A DNA stretch of 6,674 nucleotides, taken from positions 1 through 6,674 of the forward strand of contig CANQZS010000104.1 in NCBI GenBank assembly GCA_947628385.1. The letters run 5' to 3'. The stretch's first letter is position 1. Every line of letters begins with the position of its first letter. Below the pieces are notes generated by a model. It had not been told where the DNA came from. It ran no database searches and was given only the letters and a program-made list of their open reading frames with translations. Below are positions 1 to 5,233 of this stretch, piece by piece. A program made the position numbers and the translations under genes. Source of the stretch: an uncultured Clostridia bacterium (lineage in GTDB: Bacteria; Bacillota; Clostridia; Oscillospirales; Ruminococcaceae).

Positions 1-519
1 GACAGAGCCGTTTCAAAATGGGAAACGGGACGTTCTCTGCCCGATGCTTCGATCATGCTTGAACTTTGCGGAATACTGGGAATAAGTGTAAACGAACTGC
101 TTACAGGAGGAAAAATTGCCATGGAAAATTACAAGGAGATAGCCGAAAAAAACCTTGCGGACATTTCTGAACTTGAAAAGGATAAGAACACAAAACTTAC
201 AAAAGCGGAATTTTTCATCGGCTTGTCGGGAGTATTCATTTCGCTGATAATGGTCATATGCGGATCATTTATAGCCGCAAGCGAACCGTTTGTAAGTATT
301 TTCCTATGTATTTCCGGAGGTATCACCGCAATAGTATTTGAATTTTATGCAGTGCTGCTTGAACGGGATTCCGGATATTATGAATGTCAGAACTGCCGCA
401 ACAGATATGTTCCGTCAAAAAAAGCGGTCATATTTTCCGTTCATTACGGCAGCGACCGTATTTTGAAATGTCCGGAATGTTCCAAAAAATGCTGGCATAA
501 AAAAGTTATCACAAAATAA
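1..519 (+). CDS. XRE-family HTH regulator fused to two membrane segments and a C-terminal zinc ribbon (5' end outside window)
   Basis: The reading frame is open from base 1, so the gene starts outside the window. The first codons read DRAVSKWETGRSLPD, then a leucine-rich helix ending ISVNELLTGG. This is the recognition helix and last helices of a Cro/C1-type (XRE) DNA-binding domain. Counting from the internal Met at 55, two hydrophobic segments follow at about residues 53-74 and 79-102. A zinc ribbon comes next, with Cys111-x2-Cys114 and Cys139-x2-Cys142. The Met at 55 lies inside the HTH domain and is not the true start. The family role inferred is a membrane-anchored DNA-binding regulator; the signal and target genes cannot be read from the sequence. 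The HTH identification is firm. Metal binding is inferred from the two CxxC pairs. A bidirectional terminator follows directly. Confidence 0.85.
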   Translation, partial: DRAVSKWETGRSLPDASIMLELCGILGISVNELLTGGKIAMENYKEIAEKNLADISELEKDKNTKLTKAEFFIGLSGVFISLIMVICGSFIAASEPFVSIFLCISGGITAIVFEFYAVLLERDSGYYECQNCRNRYVPSKKAVIFSVHYGSDRILKCPECSKKCWHKKVITK

Positions 520-557
520 AAAACAGTCACCGTTTATGACGGTGGCTGCTTTTGTTT
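518..557. terminator. Bidirectional intrinsic terminator between convergent genes
   Basis: A 9-bp stem, CAGTCACCG (524-532) with CGGTGGCTG (540-548), has a 7-base loop. It contains one U-G wobble as read on the plus strand. A T-rich run follows on the plus side (549-557) and an A6 run (518-523) gives the U-tract on the minus side. It starts at the stop codon of the left-edge gene and lies 16 bp past the stop of the convergent XRE gene, so it probably ends both transcripts. The wobble becomes an A-C mismatch on the minus strand, so plus-strand termination should be stronger. Confidence 0.85.
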
Positions 558-572
558 TGAAGCAGAATAAAC

Positions 573-893
573 CTACGTCCCGCGTTTATTTTTAGATACT
601 ATATTCACAAGTTCGTATATCATATCCTGCTGTTCCTCGCTGAGAATTCGCATTTTGAGAATAAGAGACATTTCTTTTACGGAGATCTTATCGTTTTGCG
701 GACATTCAAGAAGATGATCCGCTGTTGTGTCCAAAATAAAAACAATACGCCTTACCAGTTCAAAATCCGGCTGACGTTTATTTTTTATATACCCGTTCAG
801 TGTGGACGGAGCAATGTTGAGCATTGCGGCAAGCTCCTTCTGTGAAATTTCCTTTTCCTCAAGAATTTCAAGCAAACGATCTCCAAATGCCAT
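573..893 (-). CDS. Small XRE-family (Cro/C1-type) transcriptional regulator, 106 aa
   Basis: A single helix-turn-helix domain fills residues 4-62. Helix 2 is about QKELAAML (18-25), the recognition helix about APSTLNGYI (28-36), followed by the typical KNKRQPDFELVRRI segment and a final DTTADHLL helix. A charged helical tail of about 35 residues may mediate dimerisation. There is no membrane segment and no metal-binding motif, so it should be cytoplasmic. The start is well supported: AAGGAAG (901-907 on the complement) sits 7 bases from ATG. The gene is divergent from the zinc-ribbon membrane protein at 1090, and the space between holds a perfect-consensus promoter for that neighbour with palindromes over it. 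The likely role is repression of the neighbour and possibly of itself. The HTH family is certain; the target is inferred from position only. Confidence 0.9.
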   Translation of the reverse strand: MAFGDRLLEILEEKEISQKELAAMLNIAPSTLNGYIKNKRQPDFELVRRIVFILDTTADHLLECPQNDKISVKEMSLILKMRILSEEQQDMIYELVNIVSKNKRGT

Positions 894-915
894 ATGAACA
901 CTTCCTTTTAGGCAT

Positions 916-921
916 ATTATA
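916..921 (-). promoter_or_regulatory. Possible -10 element of the XRE regulator at 573-893
   Basis: The complement reads TATAAT here, about 12 bases before the position where transcription would start and just upstream of the AAGGAAG ribosome binding site. No convincing -35 lies 16-18 bp upstream. The CTGACA seen on the complement at 931-936 is only 9 bp away, too close. The 13-bp palindrome ACAATA-T-TATTGT (921-933) abuts this hexamer and could be an autoregulatory operator. Weak by itself. Confidence 0.4.
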
Positions 922-928
922 CAATATT

Positions 929-980
929 ATTGTCAGAAATTTATATAAATACTCAAAAATCAAATTTTTATATTGACAAT
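929..980. repeat. Nested inverted repeats in the XRE/zinc-ribbon divergent region (candidate operators)
   Basis: Three palindromic relationships can be read. ATTGTCA (929-935) is the exact inverse of TGACAAT (974-980). AATACTCA (948-955) is the exact inverse of TGAGTATT (989-996). ACAATA-T-TATTGT (921-933) is a compact 13-bp palindrome. The right arms of the first two overlap the -35 and the spacer/-10 of the strong plus-strand promoter at 973-1001. A dimeric XRE protein bound there would block it. Their presence is directly visible; operator function is inference, and in such AT-rich DNA some short palindromes are expected by chance. Confidence 0.45.
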
Positions 981-1001
981 TCGCAAAATGAGTATTATAA
1001 T
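973..1001 (+). promoter_or_regulatory. Perfect-consensus sigma-A promoter for the zinc-ribbon membrane protein
   Basis: TTGACA (973-978) and TATAAT (996-1001) are separated by exactly 17 bp, so both hexamers and the spacing are ideal. Transcription should start near 1008. This leaves a leader of about 80 bases before the ATG at 1090. A consensus promoter of this strength is usually held off by a repressor, which fits the XRE gene facing it. Confidence 0.85.
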
Positions 1002-1029
1002 TCAAATATAAAGGTAAAATATATTTCTT

Positions 1030-1059
1030 AAAGTAAAATCAAGAGATGTATTTTGCTTT
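1030..1059 (+). promoter_or_regulatory. Leader hairpin upstream of the zinc-ribbon protein RBS
   Basis: AAAGTAAAAT (1030-1039) can pair with ATTTTGCTTT (1050-1059), giving a 10-bp stem with one U-G wobble and a 10-base loop. It lies in the 5' leader and ends 15 bases before the AAGGAG ribosome binding site (1075-1080). It is A/U-rich and therefore of modest stability. It might influence mRNA stability or translation, or be chance. Confidence 0.35.
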
Positions 1060-1089
1060 TATAATATGATAAAAAAGGAGAACAAGTAT

Positions 1090-1500
1090 ATGAAAAATTA
1101 CTGTCCTAACTGCGGAAAGCTTTCCGACAAAATTGAAACAACATGTCCATATTGCAAAAGATCAAAATCATGGTTATCAAATCCATTGACAGAAGATCCC
1201 TACAAAGTATGTACGTTCCTTAAAGTTATGGCTATACTAACTATAATCGGCGGGGTAATTACCGGAATTTACTGTATTGGCAGCGATATGGCTCTGATCG
1301 GTATTATTCTGGCGCTGTCATCGCTTATTGCGGCAGCATTTACATTTGCCATATCAAATGTTGTATATAACGTTGCTGTAACTTCCACGAAAAGCGAACA
1401 GATAAAACAGTATTTGTCCGTCCTTATGGATATAGCGATCCCAAATATTGATGAAAATATTTCGGATATTGTATTGACTATAAAAAATGACCGCAATTAA
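1090..1500 (+). CDS. Small zinc-ribbon protein with two membrane segments, 136 aa
   Basis: The N-terminus carries CPNCGK and CPYCKR, four cysteines at positions 5, 8, 19 and 22 (CxxC-x10-CxxC), a typical zinc-ribbon treble. Two hydrophobic segments follow at about 44-63 and 67-90, then a mixed tail of about 40 residues with no known motif. There is no cleavable signal peptide. Both termini may lie on the same side of the membrane, with the ribbon probably cytoplasmic. The start at 1090 is preferred because AAGGAG (1075-1080) is 9 bases upstream. An in-frame ATG at 1066 would put that RBS inside the coding region. The gene has its own strong promoter, faces an XRE regulator, and ends in two terminators, so it forms a single-gene unit. 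Function not recognised. The zinc ribbon plus two membrane helices echo the left-edge gene, which has the same parts in reverse order. Confidence 0.8.
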   Translation: MKNYCPNCGKLSDKIETTCPYCKRSKSWLSNPLTEDPYKVCTFLKVMAILTIIGGVITGIYCIGSDMALIGIILALSSLIAAAFTFAISNVVYNVAVTSTKSEQIKQYLSVLMDIAIPNIDENISDIVLTIKNDRN

Positions 1501-1538
1501 AATTTGCGATCATCACAGTTTTATTAAAATATATCAAG

Positions 1539-1569
1539 AATGGCAGGAAAAGCTTCCTGCCATTTTGCA
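1539..1569 (+). terminator. Intrinsic terminator of the zinc-ribbon protein gene
   Basis: A perfect 11-bp stem, AATGGCAGGAA (1539-1549) with TTCCTGCCATT (1554-1564), has a 4-base loop and runs into a short T-rich stretch (1563-1566). It lies 38 bp after the stop codon of the 1090-1500 gene. Confidence 0.8.
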
Positions 1570-1570
1570 T

Positions 1571-1608
1571 AAAAACACCCGTCCAGAAATTTTCGGACGG
1601 AATTTTTT
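1571..1608. terminator. Second tandem terminator, sharing sequence with the glutamine synthetase terminator
   Basis: CCGTCC (1579-1584) pairs with GGACGG (1595-1600), and T6 follows at 1603-1608. On the minus side the A5 run at 1571-1575 also gives a U-tract, so it may work both ways. The left arm and its flank, AAAAACACCCGTCC (1571-1584), recur exactly at 2277-2290 on the other side of the toxin-antitoxin genes. Confidence 0.75.
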
Positions 1609-1617
1609 ATAAATGTA

Positions 1618-1646
1618 TTGAATTCGTGTAATAAATGTGATACAAT
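1618..1646 (+). promoter_or_regulatory. Extended -10 promoter of the toxin-antitoxin operon
   Basis: TTGAAT (1618-1623) lies 17 bp before TACAAT (1641-1646), and TG at 1638-1639 gives an extended -10 (TGaTACAAT). Transcription should start near 1653, leaving a very short leader that begins about at the AAAGGAAG ribosome binding site. TGTAT (1614-1618) and ATACA (1640-1644) form an inverted pair across the promoter. This is a plausible but unproven site for autorepression by the antitoxin, which is usual in this family. Confidence 0.7.
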
Positions 1647-1667
1647 ATATATAAAGGAAGTGATCTT

Positions 1668-1967
1668 ATGGCAAAAACCGAAACACTGCATATCAGAGTA
1701 AATGAAAACGTCAAGCATAATGCCGAGGAAACTCTTGAATTATTGGGACTTTCGATCTCCGAAGCGGTAAATATGTTCCTCTGTCAGGTAAACCTTACGG
1801 GAGGAATACCTTTTGATGTAAGGATCCCTGCGCCGGAACGGGTGATCGTGCGTTCCGCAGAAGATCTGTCAAAAAAGCTTTCCGAAGCTATGGAAGATGT
1901 CGAAAACGGCAGGACCGTTCCTGCGGAAGAAGCTTTCAAAAGGTTGGAAGAGAAATATGGAATATAA
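1668..1967 (+). CDS. RelB/DinJ-family antitoxin, 99 aa
   Basis: Residues 4-50 form a ribbon-helix-helix DNA-binding and dimerisation domain. The strand ETLHIRVNE is followed by a helix, the turn LGLSISEAVNMFL and a second helix, then GGIPFDVRIP, which is the hallmark of the RelB/DinJ family. The C-terminal part is acidic and helical, ending AEEAFKRLEEKYGI, which is the region that normally wraps and neutralises the toxin. Length is normal for the family. The start is fixed by AAAGGAAG (1653-1660) 7 bases before ATG. The family's known roles are to sequester the partner toxin and, with it, repress the operon promoter. The downstream toxin gene overlaps its last 11 bases, so translation is likely coupled. 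No truncation or odd residues are seen. Confidence 0.92.
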   Translation: MAKTETLHIRVNENVKHNAEETLELLGLSISEAVNMFLCQVNLTGGIPFDVRIPAPERVIVRSAEDLSKKLSEAMEDVENGRTVPAEEAFKRLEEKYGI

Positions 1968-2277
1968 AATCATTTTTACACGGGAATTTGAAAATGACCT
2001 TGACAATGTTATCAGCTATATTTCAAATAAACTATTCAGCCCAATTGCAGCAAAAAATATCTATAAACAAATAAAGGAAAAAATAAATAACTTAAATGAT
2101 TCTCCTTTTATCTATCCGGTTTATCATGACGAAAAGCTGTCCAATAAAGGTTTAAGATACATTGTTATATCAAATTACCTTATGTTTTACACAGTAAATG
2201 AATCAGGCAAAGAAGTTATCATGCTGCGTTTTTTATATGGCAAAAGAAATTTGACGGATATTTTAGATAAAACGTAA
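1957..2277 (+). CDS. RelE/ParE-superfamily toxin, 106 aa
   Basis: The protein opens MEYKIIFTREFENDLDNVISYI and continues through a helix with SPIAAKNIYKQI, DSPFIYPVY, GLRYIVISNYLMFYTV and LRFLYGKRNL. These are the ordered landmarks of the RelE/ParE fold. The last block matches the usual R-x-L-Y-G-R-R-D type ending and its basic residues. RelE-type members cut mRNA on the ribosome and ParE-type members poison gyrase. Which activity applies cannot be decided from sequence alone, although the NYLMFY and FLYGKRN blocks are typical of genes annotated RelE/ParE. The start at 1957 is chosen because it gives the family N-terminus and overlaps the antitoxin stop by 11 bases. A longer frame back to 1897 is only read-through of the antitoxin region. 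The stop codon touches the U-tract of the convergent glutamine synthetase terminator. Confidence 0.9.
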   Translation: MEYKIIFTREFENDLDNVISYISNKLFSPIAAKNIYKQIKEKINNLNDSPFIYPVYHDEKLSNKGLRYIVISNYLMFYTVNESGKEVIMLRFLYGKRNLTDILDKT

Positions 2278-2310
2278 AAAACACCCGTCCGGATATTTCC
2301 GAACGGGTGT
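2276..2310 (-). terminator. Intrinsic terminator of the glutamine synthetase gene
   Basis: ACACCCGT (2281-2288) pairs with ACGGGTGT (2303-2310). The stem extends by one U-G wobble on the minus strand and four more pairs (2290-2293 with 2298-2301), making 13 bp around a 4-base loop. The A run at 2276-2281 becomes the U-tract on the minus strand. There is no T-run on the plus side, so this is mainly a minus-strand terminator for the gene ending at 2423. It overlaps the toxin stop codon. Confidence 0.85.
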
Positions 2311-2321
2311 CAGGGAGATTG

Positions 2322-2350
2322 GCGGATAGGTTCAGGGACTTCCTATCCGC
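2322..2350 (-). repeat. Perfect 9-bp hairpin in the glutamine synthetase 3' untranslated region
   Basis: GCGGATAGG (2322-2330) is the exact inverse complement of CCTATCCGC (2342-2350), with an 11-base loop. It lies between the glutamine synthetase stop and its terminator and has no T-run on either side, so it is not itself an intrinsic terminator. It may protect the mRNA 3' end or mark a processed 3' RNA. Confidence 0.6.
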
Positions 2351-2422
2351 ACTTGTAAAGTGAGTAAATGTATGAAAATACGGCAGTATAGTCACACATC
2401 TCGGATAATAGAAGCTTTCATA

Positions 2423-4531
2423 TCAAACTCTGAAAAGAAGATCCGCATATGTCGGGAACGGCCACATCTTTTCGGGAGCAATAGTTTCAAGCTCGTCAAC
2501 TACCGCTCTGAGAGACTGCATTGCTGCAAAAACAACATCTCTGTAATATCTTGCCGCAGGTTCGCCGTCTTCATAGTTCTTGACTTCAAGAAGCTTGCTG
2601 TCAAGCGCGTCCGTTGCCTCAAGAATACTGTTCGTCAGGCAGGAAGCCTTGTCGATAAGTACCTTTTCCGCGTCGAAATTAACGCCCAGAGACTTCTTTG
2701 CGACCATTGCGTCCGCAAGGCTCTTGGTGAATTCCAGTCCTGCGGGGATTATCTGCTTTCTTGCCATGTCAACCATGGTGAGTGCTTCAATATTGATGAT
2801 CTTGGAATAATTTTCAAGAAGTATCTCCTGTCTGGACTCGATCTCGGTCCTTGTAAGTACCTTGAATTCCTCAAAGATAGCAACATTCTTATCATCTGAA
2901 TAGTGCGGAACCGCGTCAACCGTTGAAACCAGATTGGGAAGTCCCCTCTTTTTCGCTTCCTCGACCCATGACTCATCATAACCGTTGCCGTTGAAGATGA
3001 CTTTCTTGTTTTCCTTGATAGTCTCGATAAGGAGCTTATTCAAGTCGGAGGAGAAATCCTTGGAATTTTCAAGCTTATCTGCAAATTCCTTAAGAACGTG
3101 CGCAACTATAGTATTAAGTATCATATTTGTGCAGGCGATAGAATCCGCAGAACCAAGCGCTCTGAACTCAAACTTGTTTCCTGTGAATGCAAAAGGAGAC
3201 GTTCTGTTTCTGTCGGTGGTATCCTTGGGGAAATTCGGCAGAGCCTCAACTCCGATAACGAATTCCTTGTCCTTGTTGGTGGCTATCATTTTGCCTGTTT
3301 CGAGAGCGTCAAGGATCGTCTGGAGCTCATCGCCAAGGAATATGGAAACTATTGCCGGAGGAGCTTCGTTTGCGCCAAGTCTGTGATCGTTGCCCGCAGA
3401 AGCTACCGAAAGTCTCAGCAGATCGGCATAATTATTTACAGCCTTTATGACCGCTACGAGGAATGTAAGGAATTGAATGTTATCCTTGGGATTCTCGCCG
3501 GGATCGAGAAGATTCTGACCGTCGTTTGTGGAAATAGACCAGTTATTGTGCTTTCCGGAGCCGTTTACGCCGGCAAAAGGCTTTTCATGGAGCAGGCAAA
3601 CCAGACCGTGTTTCAGAGCGGTCTTTTTCATTATCTCCATAGTAAGAGCGTTCTGATCGGAAGCAACGTTAGAAGTCGCAAAAATAGGAGCAAGCTCATG
3701 CTGTGCGGGAGCGACCTCGTTATGCTTTGTCTTGGCAAGTATACCAAGCTTCCACAGCTCCTCGTCAAGATCTTTCATATAAGCGGAAACTCTTTCCTTG
3801 ATATTACCGAAATAGTGATCCTCCAGCTCCTGACCCTTAGGAGCCTTTGCGCCGAACAGAGTTCTGCCGGTAAGGATAAGATCGCGTCTCTGATCGTAAA
3901 GCTTTTTATCTACGAGGAAATATTCCTGCTCAGGACCAACTGTAGTTGTAACTCTTGTAGCGGTGGTATTGCCGAAAAGTCTGAGTACGCGTATAGCCTG
4001 CTCGGAGATAACGTCCATAGATCGGAGCAGCGGAGTTTTCTTATCGAGGATCTCGCCTGTGTAGGAGCAGAAAGCCGTAGGAATGTACAGTGAACCGTCC
4101 TTAACGAAAGCGGGAGAGGTAGGATCCCAAGCGGTATATCCTCTTGCTTCAAAGGTAGCTCTCAGACCGCCGGAGGGGAAAGAGGAAGCGTCCGGTTCGC
4201 CCTTGATGAGTTCCTTTCCGGAGAATTCCATAATGACCTTTCCGTCGCTTGTAGGAGAGATGAAAGAATCGTGTTTTTCGGCAGTAATGCCTGTCATTGG
4301 GTGGAACCAGTGTGTATAGTGAGTTGCGCCCTTTTCAACAGCCCATTCCTTCATGGAATTTGCGATAACCTCCGCAACGTCAACGTCCAGTGCTACGCCA
4401 AGCTCCTGAGTTTTCAGCAGAGACTTGTAAACGTTTTTCGGAAGTCTTTCTTTCATAGTTTCCTTGTTAAAAACGTTGCAGCCGAAATATTCGGGAACGC
4501 TTTTAACGCCCTGATTAACTGTTTCTGACAT
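2423..4531 (-). CDS. glnN: Glutamine synthetase type III
   Basis: This is the 702-residue enzyme that makes glutamine from glutamate, ammonia and ATP, the entry point of ammonia assimilation; it is cytoplasmic and forms large oligomers. The length of about 700 residues and the N-terminal NKETMKERLPKNVYKSL segment (22-38) mark the type III (GlnN) family, not the shorter type I GlnA. Catalytic and metal/nucleotide-binding blocks appear in order: VGPEQEYF (198-205), KHNEVAPAQHE (269-279), HEKPFAGVNGSGKHNNWS (315-332), AGNDHRLGANEAPPA (379-393) and NRTSPFAFTGNKFEFR (442-457). The C-terminal helical extension is present and complete. AGGGAGGA lies 7-8 bases before ATG. It has its own promoter, a leader terminator suggesting attenuation, a palindrome upstream of the promoter, and its own terminator. 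No regulator or transporter of nitrogen lies beside it in the window. Confidence 0.97.
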   Translation of the reverse strand: MSETVNQGVKSVPEYFGCNVFNKETMKERLPKNVYKSLLKTQELGVALDVDVAEVIANSMKEWAVEKGATHYTHWFHPMTGITAEKHDSFISPTSDGKVIMEFSGKELIKGEPDASSFPSGGLRATFEARGYTAWDPTSPAFVKDGSLYIPTAFCSYTGEILDKKTPLLRSMDVISEQAIRVLRLFGNTTATRVTTTVGPEQEYFLVDKKLYDQRRDLILTGRTLFGAKAPKGQELEDHYFGNIKERVSAYMKDLDEELWKLGILAKTKHNEVAPAQHELAPIFATSNVASDQNALTMEIMKKTALKHGLVCLLHEKPFAGVNGSGKHNNWSISTNDGQNLLDPGENPKDNIQFLTFLVAVIKAVNNYADLLRLSVASAGNDHRLGANEAPPAIVSIFLGDELQTILDALETGKMIATNKDKEFVIGVEALPNFPKDTTDRNRTSPFAFTGNKFEFRALGSADSIACTNMILNTIVAHVLKEFADKLENSKDFSSDLNKLLIETIKENKKVIFNGNGYDESWVEEAKKRGLPNLVSTVDAVPHYSDDKNVAIFEEFKVLTRTEIESRQEILLENYSKIINIEALTMVDMARKQIIPAGLEFTKSLADAMVAKKSLGVNFDAEKVLIDKASCLTNSILEATDALDSKLLEVKNYEDGEPAARYYRDVVFAAMQSLRAVVDELETIAPEKMWPFPTYADLLFRV

Positions 4532-4558
4532 AAAAATTCCTCCCTATAGAATTTGAAT

Positions 4559-4603
4559 AAAAAAGGCGCTTTGGCAGACAGTTTACCCGTCCGTCAAAGC
4601 GTC
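4559..4603 (-). terminator. Intrinsic terminator inside the glutamine synthetase leader (candidate attenuator)
   Basis: On the minus strand CGCTTTG (4601-4595) pairs with CAAAGCG (4573-4567). After one A-C mismatch the stem continues for about seven more pairs including two G-U wobbles that exist only on this strand, around a 7-base loop (GGUAAAC). Six U's follow (4564-4559). It lies between the promoter at 4624-4652 and the start codon at 4531, so transcripts from that promoter must read through it to make the enzyme. It could also stop read-through from the XRE gene upstream. Confidence 0.8.
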
Positions 4604-4623
4604 ATTGCTTTTACTATGTTTAT

Positions 4624-4652
4624 ATCATACACTACTTTTTCCCGTTTGTCAA
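4624..4652 (-). promoter_or_regulatory. Sigma-A promoter of glutamine synthetase
   Basis: The complement reads TTGACA (4652-4647), 17 bases, then TATGAT (4629-4624), an exact -35 with a -10 one base off consensus. Transcription should start near 4617, giving a leader of about 86 bases that contains the terminator hairpin. Confidence 0.8.
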
Positions 4653-4666
4653 TACCTTTTTTGAAA

Positions 4667-4697
4667 TTTTGCAGGATTTTTTTATTTTCCTGCAAAA
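4667..4697. promoter_or_regulatory. Long palindrome just upstream of the glutamine synthetase promoter
   Basis: TTTTGCAGGA (4667-4676) and TCCTGCAAAA (4688-4697) are perfect inverted repeats of 10 bp with an 11-base, almost pure A/T centre. The near edge is 14 bp upstream of the -35, placing the site at about -50 to -80. That is the usual position for an activator or a wrapping regulator. The loop is not followed by a T-run in a useful position, so it is not a good terminator. The cognate protein is unknown. Confidence 0.6.
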
Positions 4698-4840
4698 CGC
4701 ACTATAATTTCCTTATTTGCAAGCTTGTTTTGTGGCAAATGTGCAATAAAATAATTTTTATATTTCATTTGTTAATAAAATACGCAATAAATTTACCGGT
4801 CGTTCGCCGTAGGCGCAAAAGAGAGAACGTCACTGCGCTT
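4698..4840. other. AT-rich non-coding stretch between XRE gene and glutamine synthetase promoter region
   Basis: This is part of the 309-bp gap 4532-4840. No ORF with a ribosome binding site is seen. It holds small inverted repeats only: ATTTGC (4715-4720) with GCAAAT (4735-4740), CGCC-GTA-GGCG (4805-4815), and CGTTC (4801-4805) with GAACG (4825-4829). The hairpins near 4801-4829 follow the stop of the minus-strand XRE gene but have no T-run, so no clear terminator for that gene is visible before the one in the glutamine synthetase leader. CAATAAA occurs twice, near 4744 and 4785. Confidence 0.6.
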
Positions 4841-5203
4841 TCATTTTTCTGTATGTTTCTCAAAACGATTTTTCAATTTAACCTCAGATACCGCTTTTAC
4901 ATATGATATTATAATATCCTCCGCATATCCGATCTCATTTTTGTCAAGTCCGGAAAGCAGCTCGGAAATATTGTTTTCCGTGTGTTCACCCTTACCCCAG
5001 ATTATATAATCCGCCGAAACGGAAAAAAGCTCACATATTTTTATAAGAGTGTCAAGCGACATTCCCTTTTTTCCAAGCTCTATGTCAGCGGCAAATGTAA
5101 CGGAAATATCAAGCTTTTCCGCAAATTTTTCTCTTGTATATCCTATCATTTCACGGCGCTCACGAACGCGCCGTCCCATTTCAGCACACATTGACTCTAT
5201 CAT
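4841..5203 (-). CDS. XRE-family (Cro/C1-type) transcriptional regulator, 120 aa
   Basis: One helix-turn-helix domain spans about residues 9-70: RRVRERREMIGYTREKFAEKL, turn, then the recognition segment VTFAADIELGKKGMS and the closing helices LIKICELFSVSADYIIWG. The remaining 50 residues are polar and helical, with no second known domain. No membrane segment. The frame also opens with GTG at 5212, but the GGGGTG ribosome binding site (5216-5211) overlaps that codon and sits 7 bases before the ATG at 5203, so 5203 is the better start. It is divergent from the Sel1-repeat gene, whose perfect-consensus promoter lies in the 159-bp gap. Repression of that gene is a positional inference. It lies upstream of glutamine synthetase on the same strand without a clear terminator of its own, so limited read-through is possible. 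Confidence 0.88.
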   Translation of the reverse strand: MIESMCAEMGRRVRERREMIGYTREKFAEKLDISVTFAADIELGKKGMSLDTLIKICELFSVSADYIIWGKGEHTENNISELLSGLDKNEIGYAEDIIISYVKAVSEVKLKNRFEKHTEK

Positions 5204-5233
5204 AACATTCACCCCGTAATATTATGATACTAT

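Noticed and set aside
1066..1089. An earlier ATG at 1066 for the zinc-ribbon protein
   Set aside because: The strong AAGGAG at 1075-1080 would lie inside the coding sequence, whereas it is 9 bases before the ATG at 1090.
1897..1956. A longer toxin start at 1897 adding 20 residues
   Set aside because: The extra residues are an out-of-frame reading of the antitoxin C-terminus and lack family similarity. The ATG at 1957 gives the standard RelE/ParE N-terminus and the usual short overlap.
3098..4093. A 331-codon open frame antisense to the glutamine synthetase gene
   Set aside because: It lies wholly inside a gene with full family motifs, has no ribosome binding site or recognisable domain, and is explained by the codon bias of the opposite strand. 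Smaller frames at 2360-2899, 2985-3386 and 4083-4528 were dropped for the same reason.
4532..4620. ANTAR-type two-hexaloop antiterminator site or glutamine riboswitch in the glutamine synthetase leader
   Set aside because: Only one hairpin fits between the predicted start site and the gene. Its loop is GGUAAAC, not an AxxGxx hexaloop, and no glutamine-riboswitch core is recognisable.
5204..5212. GTG start at 5212 for the second XRE regulator
   Set aside because: The GGGGTG ribosome binding site overlaps this codon. The ATG at 5203 has proper spacing.
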